Below are positions 54,491 through 64,000 of a stretch of DNA of 64,000 nucleotides, in pieces. The translations under genes were made by a program, and so were the position numbers. This stretch comes from Nephrocerus scutellatus (taxonomy: Eukaryota; Arthropoda; Insecta; Diptera; Pipunculidae): contig OX352761.1 of NCBI GenBank assembly GCA_947095585.1, forward strand, positions 32,579,777-32,643,776. The letters run 5' to 3'. Numbering within the stretch: position 1 is the first letter of the stretch; every line of letters begins with the position of its first letter. Below the pieces are notes generated by a model. That model made no database searches, was not told the DNA's origin, and was given only the letters and a program-made list of their open reading frames with translations.

Positions 54491-55733
54491 CATGCACGAA
54501 TACACGCAAGATGCTATGACGTACGTAAGGACGTATGGAAGACCAGATTTATTTATCACCTTCACGTGTAATCCGGCTTGGAAAGAGATCAAGGAGATGC
54601 TTACCAATGGTCTATTACCGAATGAGGGCCACGACTTGATTGCAAGAGTATTCAAACAGAAGCAGTTGAAACTAATTGAAATTATAACAAAGAGTCATGT
54701 GTTTGGAGTGCCAAGATGCTGGATGCACACGATTGAATGGCAAAAGCGAGGACTGCCACACTCACACAATTTAATCTGGTTAGCGGAAAAAATTCAACCC
54801 ACAAAAATCGATGACGTTGTATCGACTGAGTTGCCTGACCCAACAAAAGATCCTGAACTTTTTGAAGTGATTAAGAAAAACATGATTCATGGACCATGTG
54901 GAAATCTTAATCCCAGTTTGCCGTGTATGAAGGAGGGAAAGTGTACCAAAAAGTACCCAAGAAAACAGCTTAAAGAGACACAAACAGGAAATGATGGTTA
55001 TCCTTTATATAGACGGCGTGCTCCAGAGGATGGAGGGATTACGACAAAAGTAAAGAAAGGCAATAATACAGAAATAGAAATCGATAATAGTTGGGTTGTC
55101 CCATTTTCACCGTTGCTGTCAAAAAAAAAAAAGGCACACATTAACGTAGAGTATTGTAACAGTGTGAAGTCGATTAAATACATGTGTAAGTATGTCAACA
55201 AAGGTGTTGATATGGCTGTTTTCGGCATAAGCAACGAAAGAGCAAACGATGAAGTGATGCGTTATCAGATGGGAAGTAACATTAGTGGCAACGAAGCAGT
55301 TTGGCGAATCCTTGGATTTACGATTTACGATAGACATCCTACTGTTGTTCATCACAGCGTTTATTTAGAAAATGGTAAGAGAGTTTATTTCACAACAGAG
55401 AGCGCCCGTGCAGTGGTTGATCAGCCACCAAACACAGCATTTTTTCAACTCTGTCAGTCTGTCAGCAGGATCCTTTTGCAAAGACTTTGTTCTATCCTGA
55501 GATACCTCGATATTACACATGGAGTCAATCGAGAAAAGTTTTCTATAGAAGAAAAGTTGGACAGCCCGTTCCTGGACATGATGCAGTCGCGAGTGAAGCT
55601 TTGGGACGAGTGCACACAGTTCACCCAAAAACGCCGAATGTTATTTTTTAAGTATGCTTCTTCACTCAATTCGAGGACCAAGATCTTTTGCAGAACTAAG
55701 TACAGTAAACGGAGAAGTATGCCAGATATTTAG
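54491..55733 (+). pseudogene. Helitron 2 Rep nuclease
   Basis: The frame begins MHEYTQDAMTYVRTYGRPDL, then FITFTCNPAWKEIKEM and CWMHTIEWQKRGLPHSHNLI. The HUH motif is His-Ser-His at residues 90-92, where a hydrophobic middle residue is usual. The tyrosine motif is VEYCNSVKSIKYMCKYVNKG, about residues 221-240. A frameshift near 55,640 diverts the last ~30 codons into nonsense; the proper reading continues in the next entry. Rep starts and ends rolling-circle transfer of one strand. Confidence 0.85.
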
Positions 55734-56210
55734 AGAAGCCTGTCAGAAATTGGGTTTACTGGGAGGAGACCAGCACTGGGATCTTACATTGCGAGAAGCC
55801 GAAATGATCTCTCTTATAAAAGTCCGGAGAGATAATCCGACATTGGAAATCACGTTTGGCCCGGACATTTACAACAAAACTTTGATTATCCTTGAGGACA
55901 AATGTATGTCGATGATCAATAAAACATTACTGCACCTCGGCCTACCTGCACCAAAACGAGACCGCCAAGACGTACTTCACGCAGATTACATACGTGAAAA
56001 GAACTACAACACCGAAGAGCTAAGTGCATACGTTGCGGAAAACAAGCCACTTTTAAATCAAGATAAAAAAAAACATATCAAAATATCATGGATCAGGTAG
56101 CGAAAAAACAAGGTGGTATAATTTTTCTAGATGCTTCTGGGGGCACAGGAAAAACATTTTTAACAAATTTAATTCTTGCCGAAATCAGGGCTCACGGATA
56201 AGTTGCTCTT
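55640..56210 (+). pseudogene. Helitron 2 helicase N-terminal part with Walker A
   Basis: Frame 55,654-56,100 reads IRGPRSFAELSTVNGEVCQI and GLLGGDQHWDLTLREAE. In another frame, IIFLDASGGTGKTFLTNLIL spans about 56,118-56,177, the PIF1 Walker A (normally DAPGGTGKTF; Pro is Ser here). A TAA at about 56,200 interrupts it. This block is absent from Helitron 1. Confidence 0.8.
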
Positions 56211-57235
56211 GCCATCGCCTCTTCAGGGATTGCATCGACATTATTGGAAGGAGGGAGGACAGCCCTTTCTGCACTTAAGTTGCCACTTGACATAACCAGG
56301 CAGGAAAACGCTACCTGCAACATAAGCAAAACAAGTGGTCGGGCGCAAGTGCTCAGGACATGTAAAATAGTCGGATGAAATCCACGCATGCTTAAAACAT
56401 TCATTTTTGTGGAAACATGTGCAAAAGACCAGTTTAAATCAGAACATGAGAGTAAATCTGGAGGACGACAGTGCTCAAACAAACTACTGGAGATCGGAAA
56501 AAGTAGATTAACAGTCGAGTCTTCTGGCAATATAAAATTATCATCCGATTTTTGTAATTTGGTATCGTCTGTCGCAAAATTGATAGATGCCATCTATTCG
56601 GCTATTTCCCAAAATTATCACATTCTGAACTGGTTGCGAGAAAGAGCCATTCTTGCTGCTAAAAATGAAGACGTCAACGAAATAAATAATCAAATACTTG
56701 CCATGCTACCAGGCGTAGTCTCTAAATACAAATCTATCGATACTGTATTAGATGCCGATGAGGTCGTTAATTTCCCACCCGAATTCCTTAATCCACTTGA
56801 TTTGGCTGGATTGCCACCACATCGTCTTTTACTCAAAGATCTTCAATTATTTTACTACGTAATCTTGATTCGCCAAAACTGTACAACGGAACAAGGTTGT
56901 GCGTAAAAAAGATGCTGGGCAATGTAATTGGAAAGGGAGAGGCTGAAACAGTTTTTATCCCACGGTTATCACTCATTTCGGCGGATCTTCCTTTTAACTT
57001 TAAAATATTGCAATTTCCAGTAAGACTTGCGTTCTCGATTACGATTAACAAATCACAGGGTCACTGCGGAGTGGACTTGAGATCGCCATGTTTCTCCCAA
57101 TGACAACTTTATGTTGCTTGCTCTAGGGTGGGCTCACCTAAAAATTTATTTATTCTTGCTCCTGGAGGTGAAACTAGAAATGTTGTTTATAATCAAGTTT
57201 TGTGTTTAACTTATAGTTTAGTAGATTTTTAAAAA
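56211..57235 (+). pseudogene. Helitron 2 helicase C-terminal part
   Basis: Scraps near 56,211-56,360 read ASSGIASTLLEGGRTALSAL and LPLDITRQENATCNI (motif Ia region). After a gap lacking motifs II-III come IKLSSDFCNLVSS, LAAKNEDVNEINNQI, VVNFPPEFLNPLDLAGLPPH (56,520-56,840), then FPVRLAFSITINKSQGHCGV and LYVACSRVGSPKNLFILAPG (to 57,170). Frames change at least twice. Confidence 0.75.
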
Positions 57236-57383
57236 AAAAATGTTTCTTTATAATTTGTATAGTGTTCTTTTTTACCTTAAAGTATTTATTTTGTGAATAA
57301 AAATTTATATTGATTTTACTTTTTAAATAGAGTCTTATCTTTGGATAAATAAATTCCTGGGCAAAGCAGGGTAATCAGCTAGT

Positions 57384-58554
57384 ATATATATAAAGTGTTA
57401 TTGTCGTTCATATTTGCTCAAGAAAAATACGAATTTAAAAGTAAAAAAAACAGCAATTATGATTATTTTGAAAATAAAACTCGTCCTTATAATGTGGAGC
57501 AGTACGGTAGGAGTTTTGGATTGTAGTAGACAAAAAAGTTGATACCAAAAGCGATGGCTGCAATATCCGGGAAAGTAAATAAAAGAGAGAATAAATGAAC
57601 CATCCAAACCTATTTTTCTTATCAGTTACTGTTGCCTTGGATGTTCAGGTCAATAACTTGTTAATTTCTCTTTGCAAACATTATCCTCGGTCAAAATAAA
57701 TTTCGAAATAAATGAGCAAAAACTTATATTATTATTTTGCGGGATTTTGAAGTGTGGTCGTGGATTTGGAGTTTTATTAATATGTACGATCTCTTGACTT
57801 TCTCTGCCATTGTAATTTTGTTGACGTAAATGAGGAAGAAATTCATTTTGATGTTATGCACAAAATCTCCCCCAATTTTTTGTTTCTTATCTTCTTATGG
57901 TTAATATTATGGTTAATATCTCTAAAGGCATTGAACTTGGTTTACATTTTTATTTTAAAGTTTAGTTTGTAACACCTTTTAAAATTTCACTTTGTTATTT
58001 ACATGAAACATTTCGTAATTTAGAGTCCCAGTTAATAGCTGTATCAACTACATTAACATTATATATAGAAAGGTTTATTAGAATAATATACTCAACCGAA
58101 ATAGCAATTAATACATAATCTTATTTTTTTCTATATTAAGATGTATTTTCCATTTCGTTCAATATTTCAGGTATGTCAATATAAAAATATTCAATGAAAT
58201 GACAATCGGAGCTCGAAAAGATTGAGTGCGGCATACCATATAAGAAAATAGTAAAACGGTAATGGTATGAAATATAACAGTAGACTCAAAACTGCTCCTT
58301 GAAAGGCACCAAACGAGGTATTATAGTACTGCCGAGATTTTCTACCTCAATGAAAATTTGTTAGTAATGAATAAATTGCAGTATAGTGTATAGCCTCATA
58401 GTTGCATCGTGATATATTTATGAAACAGAAAACCGAAAAGTGATTTGGTCAGTTTGAAGTTAAAATTACCACAAACTCTAAGATGCATAACAATTTCTAA
58501 ACGCAATAATTAACATAGACATAATTACATATTTTTAACGATTTTTGTTGAGGC
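57384..58554. other. unassigned DNA
   Basis: No gene or known element was recognised in this stretch. Confidence 0.4.
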
Positions 58555-58811
58555 ATGACATGTGTATAAAATTTAAAGAAAATCGTGTTAATTTTTAAAA
58601 TTTTTATATCGGCCCTGAGGCGCGAGGGCCCCCAAATTTGAATAGAAAGTGTTGTCTCCAGAAATACACATGTGTGCAAAATTTCAATAAAATCGGGCTT
58701 TGGGAAGTGGCTAAGAAATGTATGGCATAATTCTACGACAGATTGACCGACCGACCGACCGACAGACGTGCCACCGGCAAGCGAAGTTAATATATATATA
58801 GAATTTAAAAA
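58555..58811 (+). mobile_element. HINE-like copy J
   Basis: One and a half monomers ('acatgtgtataaaatttaaa', 'gaaagtgttgtctccagaaa', 'aataaaatcgggctttggga') lead to a (GACC)n slot at 58,744-58,766. The terminus here reads 'gaagttaatatatatataga' before GAATTTAAAAA at 58,811, an expansion of the usual TAATATAGAG. Confidence 0.75.
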
Positions 58812-59379
58812 TAAAATAAAAATTTTGGTAACCACATTACTTGAGAACGACTGGACCAATTTGGCTCATTTTTATTTTAAAATTAACAAAGACATACTTA
58901 CATATTTTTAACGATATATGTTTAAATATTTTAACCGAATAAAACATCTGGAATTAAACCTGGATATATGTAAATCAGGAAATTTTTTTTTTTTTTTTTT
59001 TTTTATATAGAGACTTATTGCCAAGCTGAATGACTTACGTCACGGCAATAAGCTGGGCTAAGCCCTTTATTAAATTCAAAATAAAATAAAAATCTAAAGA
59101 ATGTGATTTACAATATATCACATTCCTCACGTTTGTAGCCGGTTTCAATTTATTTTCTCAGAATTCTCCCTGATTCATTGGAAAAGCAATACGAAAAACG
59201 AACACGAATTTAGAACGACGCGAGTCCAAATACTTTTATCAATGAATCTTGGTCAGGGAAAACTACAAAAAACCTTGACCAAGAAAATATTACAAATTAT
59301 AAAAATAATTTAAAAAATACTGATAAACAATTTTTTTTTTTTTTTCACTTTATATATTAAGAAACAACTTATGAATACT

Positions 59380-60430
59380 TTAACCATCATCCTTCAAGAA
59401 GTTGTTAACGGCTAATTTGAACGCCTGCAGATTATAAGATTCTGGAAACACGTGTTCGACCAATTGATTCCACATCGAAGAGACTCTCGGAAAAAAGGAA
59501 GATTTAAAGTGTTGGGTTCTACATGAAAAAAGTTTTAAGGCAAATCTATGTTGATTGCACCTTAAACGAGTGCTTACGTTACTGAGAAAAGGCCCAGGAA
59601 CTAGAGAACGGGTTTCTAAAGAACATTTACCGTTGTAAAATTTATAGAAAACAGATAAAGCTCCTACATTTCGTCTGTGCTCCAAAGTATCAAGAGACGA
59701 AGTAATGGTTACATCGTTTATCAAACGGATAACTCTATTCTGAACACCATCAAGATGAACCTAATGCGATCTTGGAGCACCACCCCACACATATGAATTA
59801 AATTCTAAAATTGGTCTAACATAAGATTTATATAATCTTAACACTTCAGAGGGAGTGAAGTAGAAGTTACAACGTCTTATGAAGCCTAAACATTGGCTAG
59901 CTCTTTTTGAAATTTCATAAATATGTTCTTTCCAGGAAAGATCACTTGATACTTTTAAACCTAACAACTTAAGTGAATCAGATCTCGCAATAGAGGTACC
60001 ATTAATAACAGGAGGAACATAATGTTGAGTTGTCTTCTGAGAAAAAAGGCAAGACTGGAATTTATTTGGGTTAAATTTTACTCTGTTAGAAATGCCCCAA
60101 TCAAGAATGATTTGAATATTAGACAGAATAGTCAAATTCATTAATTCACGCGAACCATTCAAGCGAGAATTGCATTCTTTTTGATTGTCAAACTCAATGG
60201 AGGCCGATAGAGTTGTATCATCAGCAAATGAATGGATATCACAGGTTGTAGAAGACAACAGGCCGTTGATATATATCAAGAAGAGCGTGGGAAACAAGGA
60301 TGATCCTTGAGGCACGCCAGCATTGATCCCATGTGAATCTGAAGATATACCATTTATTACAACTTTTATTTTACGGTTCCATAAATAATTCTCAATCCAT
60401 GTAATGAGAAAGGAGTGTAAATTCAGCGCA
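59380..60430 (-). pseudogene. LINE ORF2 RT palm, thumb and C-terminus
   Basis: Resumes with FSLHG, LRIIYGTVK-type text and INAGVPQGSSLFPTLFLIYI. Motif C is HSFADDTTLSASIEF at about 60,215-60,260, then LKLLGLKVSSDLSWKEHIYE and LYKSYVRPILEFNSYVWGGA. The frame stops at 59,761, then continues LIDNV-type sequence and SSFFPRVSSMWNQLVEHVFP to TGA-like end at 59,380. The catalytic FADD is intact. Confidence 0.85.
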
Positions 60431-60457
60431 CGAATCTTATTAATAAGACATTAATTA

Positions 60458-61396
60458 TTAATTAATTATTAATAAGGAAACAACGCTTGATTCACCTAGG
60501 TTTTCAATGCTTCGCTTCAAACAATGAGTCATGCACGTCATTAGTTCGCCTGAAGATCGATTTTTACGAAATCCATACTGCACATCGGATAAAAGAACAT
60601 TCGAATCCAGATAGTTCATTAGTCTGAAATTAACGATAAATTCCATTACCTTCGATAGAACCAACAACAAAGCAATAGGTCGGTAGTTCGTAGGTTGCGA
60701 TTTATCACCTTTTTTCGGAACGGGTTGAATATTTGCTGTTTTCCAAAATGATGGAAAAACACCTGTCTTCATTGAGAGATGAAACAATTTGCTAAGCGGT
60801 TTTGCCAAAGTAAGATGACAACTTTTCAATACTAATGGCGGAATACCGTCGGGGCCAGTCGCTTTATTGGGGTCAAGTTCTTTCAGAATCTTTGAAACAA
60901 CCCGTTTCCGAAAATAGATTTTAGACATACCTGGGCCTAGATTCGGGAGAATTGGGGGGCTTTGATTAGTTAAAGGAAGAGTAGACGCACCAGCAAAATG
61001 AGAAGCTAAGAGATTAGCTTTCTCAATATTAGTTCTATAATGAATATCATTATGAAATAAAGAAGGAATAGACGAAGTATTGTCTGCAAAGTTTCTTTTA
61101 ACCAATACAGCAAACGACCAAAAGCTTCGACTGTTTAAATCAGAATCCAAAATTTTTCGCATGCTATCTCGAATCTTAAGGTCATATTTTATTTTGGACC
61201 TTTTCAATATAGCGTTTGATCTGTTTCTAGCTATTCGAAACTTTACAAGGTTTTCTTCAGAAGTGCAATTAACGTAGTCCAAATGGGCTGCTTTTGTACA
61301 GGCGACTGCTGACCTGCAATGTTCGTTAAACCATTTATTTTTATGAGTATTTTTCTTTTTAAATGAAGAAGGAATGCAATTTTTCATTCCTAGCAA
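60458..61396 (-). pseudogene. LINE ORF2 linker and RT fingers
   Basis: Reads THKNKWFNEHCRSAVACTKA, then NKATGPDGIPPLVLKSCHLT, WKTANIQPVPKKGDKSQPTN, YRPIALLLVLSKVMEFIV, YGFRKNRSSGELMT, and breaks at GESSVVSLLIIN, exactly where the motif A aspartate should follow (normally ...VALDxSKAFDxVWH). Confidence 0.85.
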
Positions 61397-61513
61397 AATG
61401 GTTGACGTGATATGTTGTGATGCTTCATCAGCATTATTGCTGAGCTATGAAATTGGTTCAGGAGCTCCCAGTTAGCATTTTTATAGTGCCAGAGTAGCCT
61501 TTTACTTGTAGTC

Positions 61514-62311
61514 TCAATAAGGGTTGGGTGATATTGAAAATTTGGCTACTATCAAAGCATGGTCAGAAAGACCTAATGGAGCAGATACATCAATTGAATA
61601 TTTGTCAGGCATAGTTGTAAGAAATAAATCTAAAAGGTGAGGTGATTGACCAGTAGTATCGGGATACCTAGTTGGCTTATCAACGAGTTGGGTGAAAAGA
61701 TTAACATTTGAAAATAGTTCAGCGGTTTCACCTGATCGATCTCTACCATTCGAATAGGTCAACCATGAATCATTGTGTACATTAAAATCACCCAAGACTT
61801 CCAATTCTGATGTTGGTGATGATTGGTAAATATTGTCTATTGTGTTTGATAAGTAATTAAACTCAATATTACTGTCTTCAGTTGACAAATTAGGACTACG
61901 ATAAAGGGAACAAATAAATATCGAATGGTTTGAAATTACAATTTCAATCCATATCGTATTGAACATTGGATTACTGTTTGGAATATTAAAATTAGGTACA
62001 CTAAAACTGATGTCTTCTAGTACAAATAAAATAACCCCACGATGAGGAACCAAACAGTCGACACGAGAATACCCCTGACATTGAAAATCATTTGAAGTAC
62101 CCATATAAGAGGCCTGCGTTTCACATAAACTTAGAACCGCAGGTTTATTCGCGTCAAGATGTGCTACGATCGAGTTGAAATTACTTTTAATGCCGCGAAT
62201 ATTTGTGAAATGAATTTCAAAATAAGAGTTCATTTTACAAATTAAAAATACCGAACCCGTCAAGACGATGAAAATATACGTAAAATAAGATAATAATAAA
62301 TAAAAAATCAA
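61514..62311 (-). pseudogene. LINE ORF2 endonuclease domain
   Basis: A minus-strand open frame whose likely start is the internal MNSYFEIHFTNIRGIKSNFN at about 62,234. Apurinic-type endonuclease motifs are in order: NIRG (Asn), SLCETQA (Glu), IWIEIVISNHSIFICSLYRS, GDFNVHNDSWLTYSNGRD (Asp/Asn), LLDLFLT and LGLSDHALI (Asp-His). All catalytic residues appear intact. The enzyme nicks target DNA for reverse transcription. A stop at 61,514 separates it from RT. Confidence 0.85.
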
Positions 62312-62472
62312 AAAATATTATAAATAACAATAATAAGAAGAATTTCTACGAACCAACCACTCAACAGTGAAAACGTTACTTATTCGTTTGTAGTACCAGG
62401 CCTAACAAACGAAAAAGGCACGCACAGCTACTGAGACAGAAAGTCAATAAAAATTCTACTTCTAAAAACTAC

Positions 62473-62727
62473 TCAAATAAAATAAAAACTTGAATAACAA
62501 TACTTTTTAACGTAACTGCTTTTTTGTGTCTGATTCTTTGGTAACGTTACAATATGATGTCTTTGTTTTGATGGTATTGCTATCAGCAGTATCCACGCTT
62601 GATGAACAATATTGGAAAATGCCTGTAACCGCTGTTCGAGTTCAGCAATTTTTGTCGTTAGGATTTTATTTGACTTCTTTTGTTGATTCAGTGTGATGAT
62701 CTTGTCGTTTAGATTATCCAACAGCAC
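62473..62727 (-). pseudogene. LINE ORF1 remnant (coiled coil)
   Basis: 84 codons, MLLDNLNDKIITLNQQKKSN then KIAELEQRLQAFSNIVHQ, a short heptad region. The RNA-binding part is not visible. Assigned to the LINE by position only. Confidence 0.45.
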
Positions 62728-62740
62728 CAGACTCTTCGAT

Positions 62741-63767
62741 TATAAATTGGCGATTGTTTCCGCTTTGGTAAATCTACTCCACTTTTGTTGATATTCTTGT
62801 TTTTCAAATTACCAATTTGTTCTTTTTAAGATCTTGCTTTTTTATCGATCTTGACCAATAAATTTAACACTTTTAGATATGAAAAATTAATCTTAAAATA
62901 TTTTAACACAACAATAAATACTGTATGGTATTAAACACAATTTAAAATAATGAAAAAAAGTTAATTTTAATTAAAATGAAAATATGATAAAATATTTTCA
63001 ATTTTTTGAAATAAAATTTATTTTAATTTTTTGAATATATTTTTTTATTTTATTTTTTTTTATATATTTTTTTTTTTTTATATTTTTATATTTTATTTTT
63101 ATTTTATATTTTTAATAGATAAAAAGAAAAAAATCCTTACCACCAAAGCAAATTTTTAAATAAGCGATTTTGTATTTCTCTAAAAACCAACTTCTCTAAC
63201 TATCGTCTGGACTAGATAAACTTTTTCGGTTATGTTTTATGCGAAAGAAAAGAAATCGGAACGCTAAGTGGCAGTGATATTTAGGTAGAAGCTACATGTG
63301 CACACTTAAAGGGGTGATGCAACTAAGTCTTCATTTATGGAATGAATAAAAAATGTCCAATCTATCTTTTTAGAAATTCTTGGACGTAGACAGCAAATTA
63401 ATTATGGGGTCAATAGGCTTCAAAATTAGCCGTCAGTATAGTGCCTTACTGATAGTCGAATGCTAGTTGCATTTTCCGCAGCCAAAAGATAAAGCCATTT
63501 TCTAAGTGATTTAAAATATCGGAATTTATTTCTTTGCTTTTACTTCATACAGACGATTTACAGTTAAAAAATAATCGCTTGATTTTTATTTTGAAAAGAT
63601 TTTTTTAAATATTTCGATTAAAGTTATTTTAATAACCGATATCTCTGTACAAGTTTGATGGATTCTGAAATCCATCTTAATGTTTTTATTATTGCAACAA
63701 AATCCACGATCTTTTGGAAAAATATCTTAAAAAATCTTAAAAATTAAAATATATCGTTTTTAATGTG
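62741..63767. other. AT-rich DNA without genes
   Basis: 62,930-63,125 is almost pure A/T with long T and A runs. The rest has no recognisable feature. Confidence 0.5.
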
Positions 63768-63998
63768 TTAATGTCTATTCTCAGCTGAGGTAAAAGTTAG
63801 CGGCTTCCAGGGTTCATTCGCCCTAAACTTGAATACAACTGTATTGTCTGAGCAGGTGATGTAAATATCGCGAATGGAATCGCTTGAACATTGCTTTTTC
63901 CACAAGCGGTGTTCAAAAGAAATATCCAGATGCTTCCCGACCATCCTCGAACCCATCCGTAATACCCGTGCCTCAACTCGAGCCCAAGGGTCTACCAT
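63768..63998 (-). CDS. unidentified open frame at window edge
   Basis: 76 codons, starting MVDPWARVEARVLRMGSRMV and ending with TAA at 63,768. Codon composition is less AT-rich than the neighbours, so it may be real coding or a piece of a transposon that continues past the window. I do not recognise any domain. Confidence 0.25.
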   Translation of the reverse strand: MVDPWARVEARVLRMGSRMVGKHLDISFEHRLWKKQCSSDSIRDIYITCSDNTVVFKFRANEPWKPLTFTSAENRH

Positions 63999-64000
63999 TA

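Larger units (their letters stand above)
48328..57383 (+). mobile_element. Helitron 2, split by a Waldo-like LINE
   Basis: The 5' end TCTATATATATAAAATAGAG at 48,328 and the 3' end ...TCAGCTAGT at 57,383 match the ends of Helitron 1. Without the LINE (50,741-54,490) it is about 5.3 kb and encodes an N-terminal repeat region, Rep with HUH and two tyrosines, and a helicase that keeps Walker A. Several frameshifts and stops interrupt it. Confidence 0.85.
58982..62740 (-). mobile_element. near full-length LINE, minus strand
   Basis: A poly-T at 58,982-59,004 is the poly-A tail of the minus strand. ORF2 (62,240-59,380) follows, preceded by a short coiled-coil ORF1 remnant at 62,727-62,473. Domain order and sequence fit a Jockey/CR1-like LINE. 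RT motif A has been lost to a small deletion filled with AT-rich sequence, so the copy is inactive though otherwise well kept. Confidence 0.8.

Overview
The window reads as a repeat-dominated stretch of an arthropod genome, most likely an insect and plausibly a fly. It is AT-rich, and I found no convincing intact host gene. Nearly everything that can be named is a transposable element: LINEs of at least five lineages, two Helitrons, a DD41D mariner, older mariner and hAT relics, a decayed Gypsy element, tRNA-derived SINEs, MITEs, and a recurring non-coding family with tandem ~120-bp monomers. The insect call rests on R1-clade (Waldo-like) LINEs, a rosa-like DD41D mariner, a Drosophila-like histone H2A fragment and a TCAGTT initiator-like site. 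The species cannot be named from the sequence.

Layout. 1-400 is a G/T-rich degenerate minisatellite. 1.4-2.6 kb holds an LTR-like scrap and a decayed mariner. 2.65-3.59 kb is copy A of the non-coding family, called HINE-like here because it has inverted subterminal motifs, central tandem repeats and a fixed 3' end. 4.3-9.7 kb holds a SINE and several LINE remnants, one nested in another with an 18-bp target duplication. 10.1-16.5 kb is a nest of HINE-like copies. Copy C is split by a 3,070-bp element with CCCAAGTA termini and also carries a truncated, frameshifted histone H2A copy. 17.8-22.1 kb holds more LINE relics. 22-26.1 kb holds small repeats, a foldback MITE, a SINE and two back-to-back mariner MITEs.

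26.9-30.8 kb is a Gypsy gag-pol relic split by HINE-like copy H, which carries a possible captured first exon. 32.2-34.8 kb is a Waldo-like R1 LINE beside an (ACAT)n array. 34.83-39.5 kb is Helitron 1 (minus strand). 40-41.6 kb is a SINE plus the DD41D mariner. 41.8-46.6 kb holds two LINEs in opposite orientation around HINE-like copy I. 46.6-48.3 kb has a hAT relic, a LINE tail and an inverted SINE. 48.33-57.38 kb is Helitron 2, split by a second Waldo-like LINE. 58.5-62.7 kb has HINE-like copy J and a near full-length but dead LINE. The last kilobase is extremely AT-rich.

How the parts relate. No operon or pathway is present. The logic is nested insertion: LINEs inside LINEs and Helitrons, HINE-like elements inside Gypsy, a TIR element inside a HINE-like element, and an inverted HINE-like copy inside that TIR element. 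The most unusual feature is the HINE-like family: a conserved 3' end, an interchangeable microsatellite slot just before it, a tandem-repeat core, and gene fragments in at least one and probably two copies.
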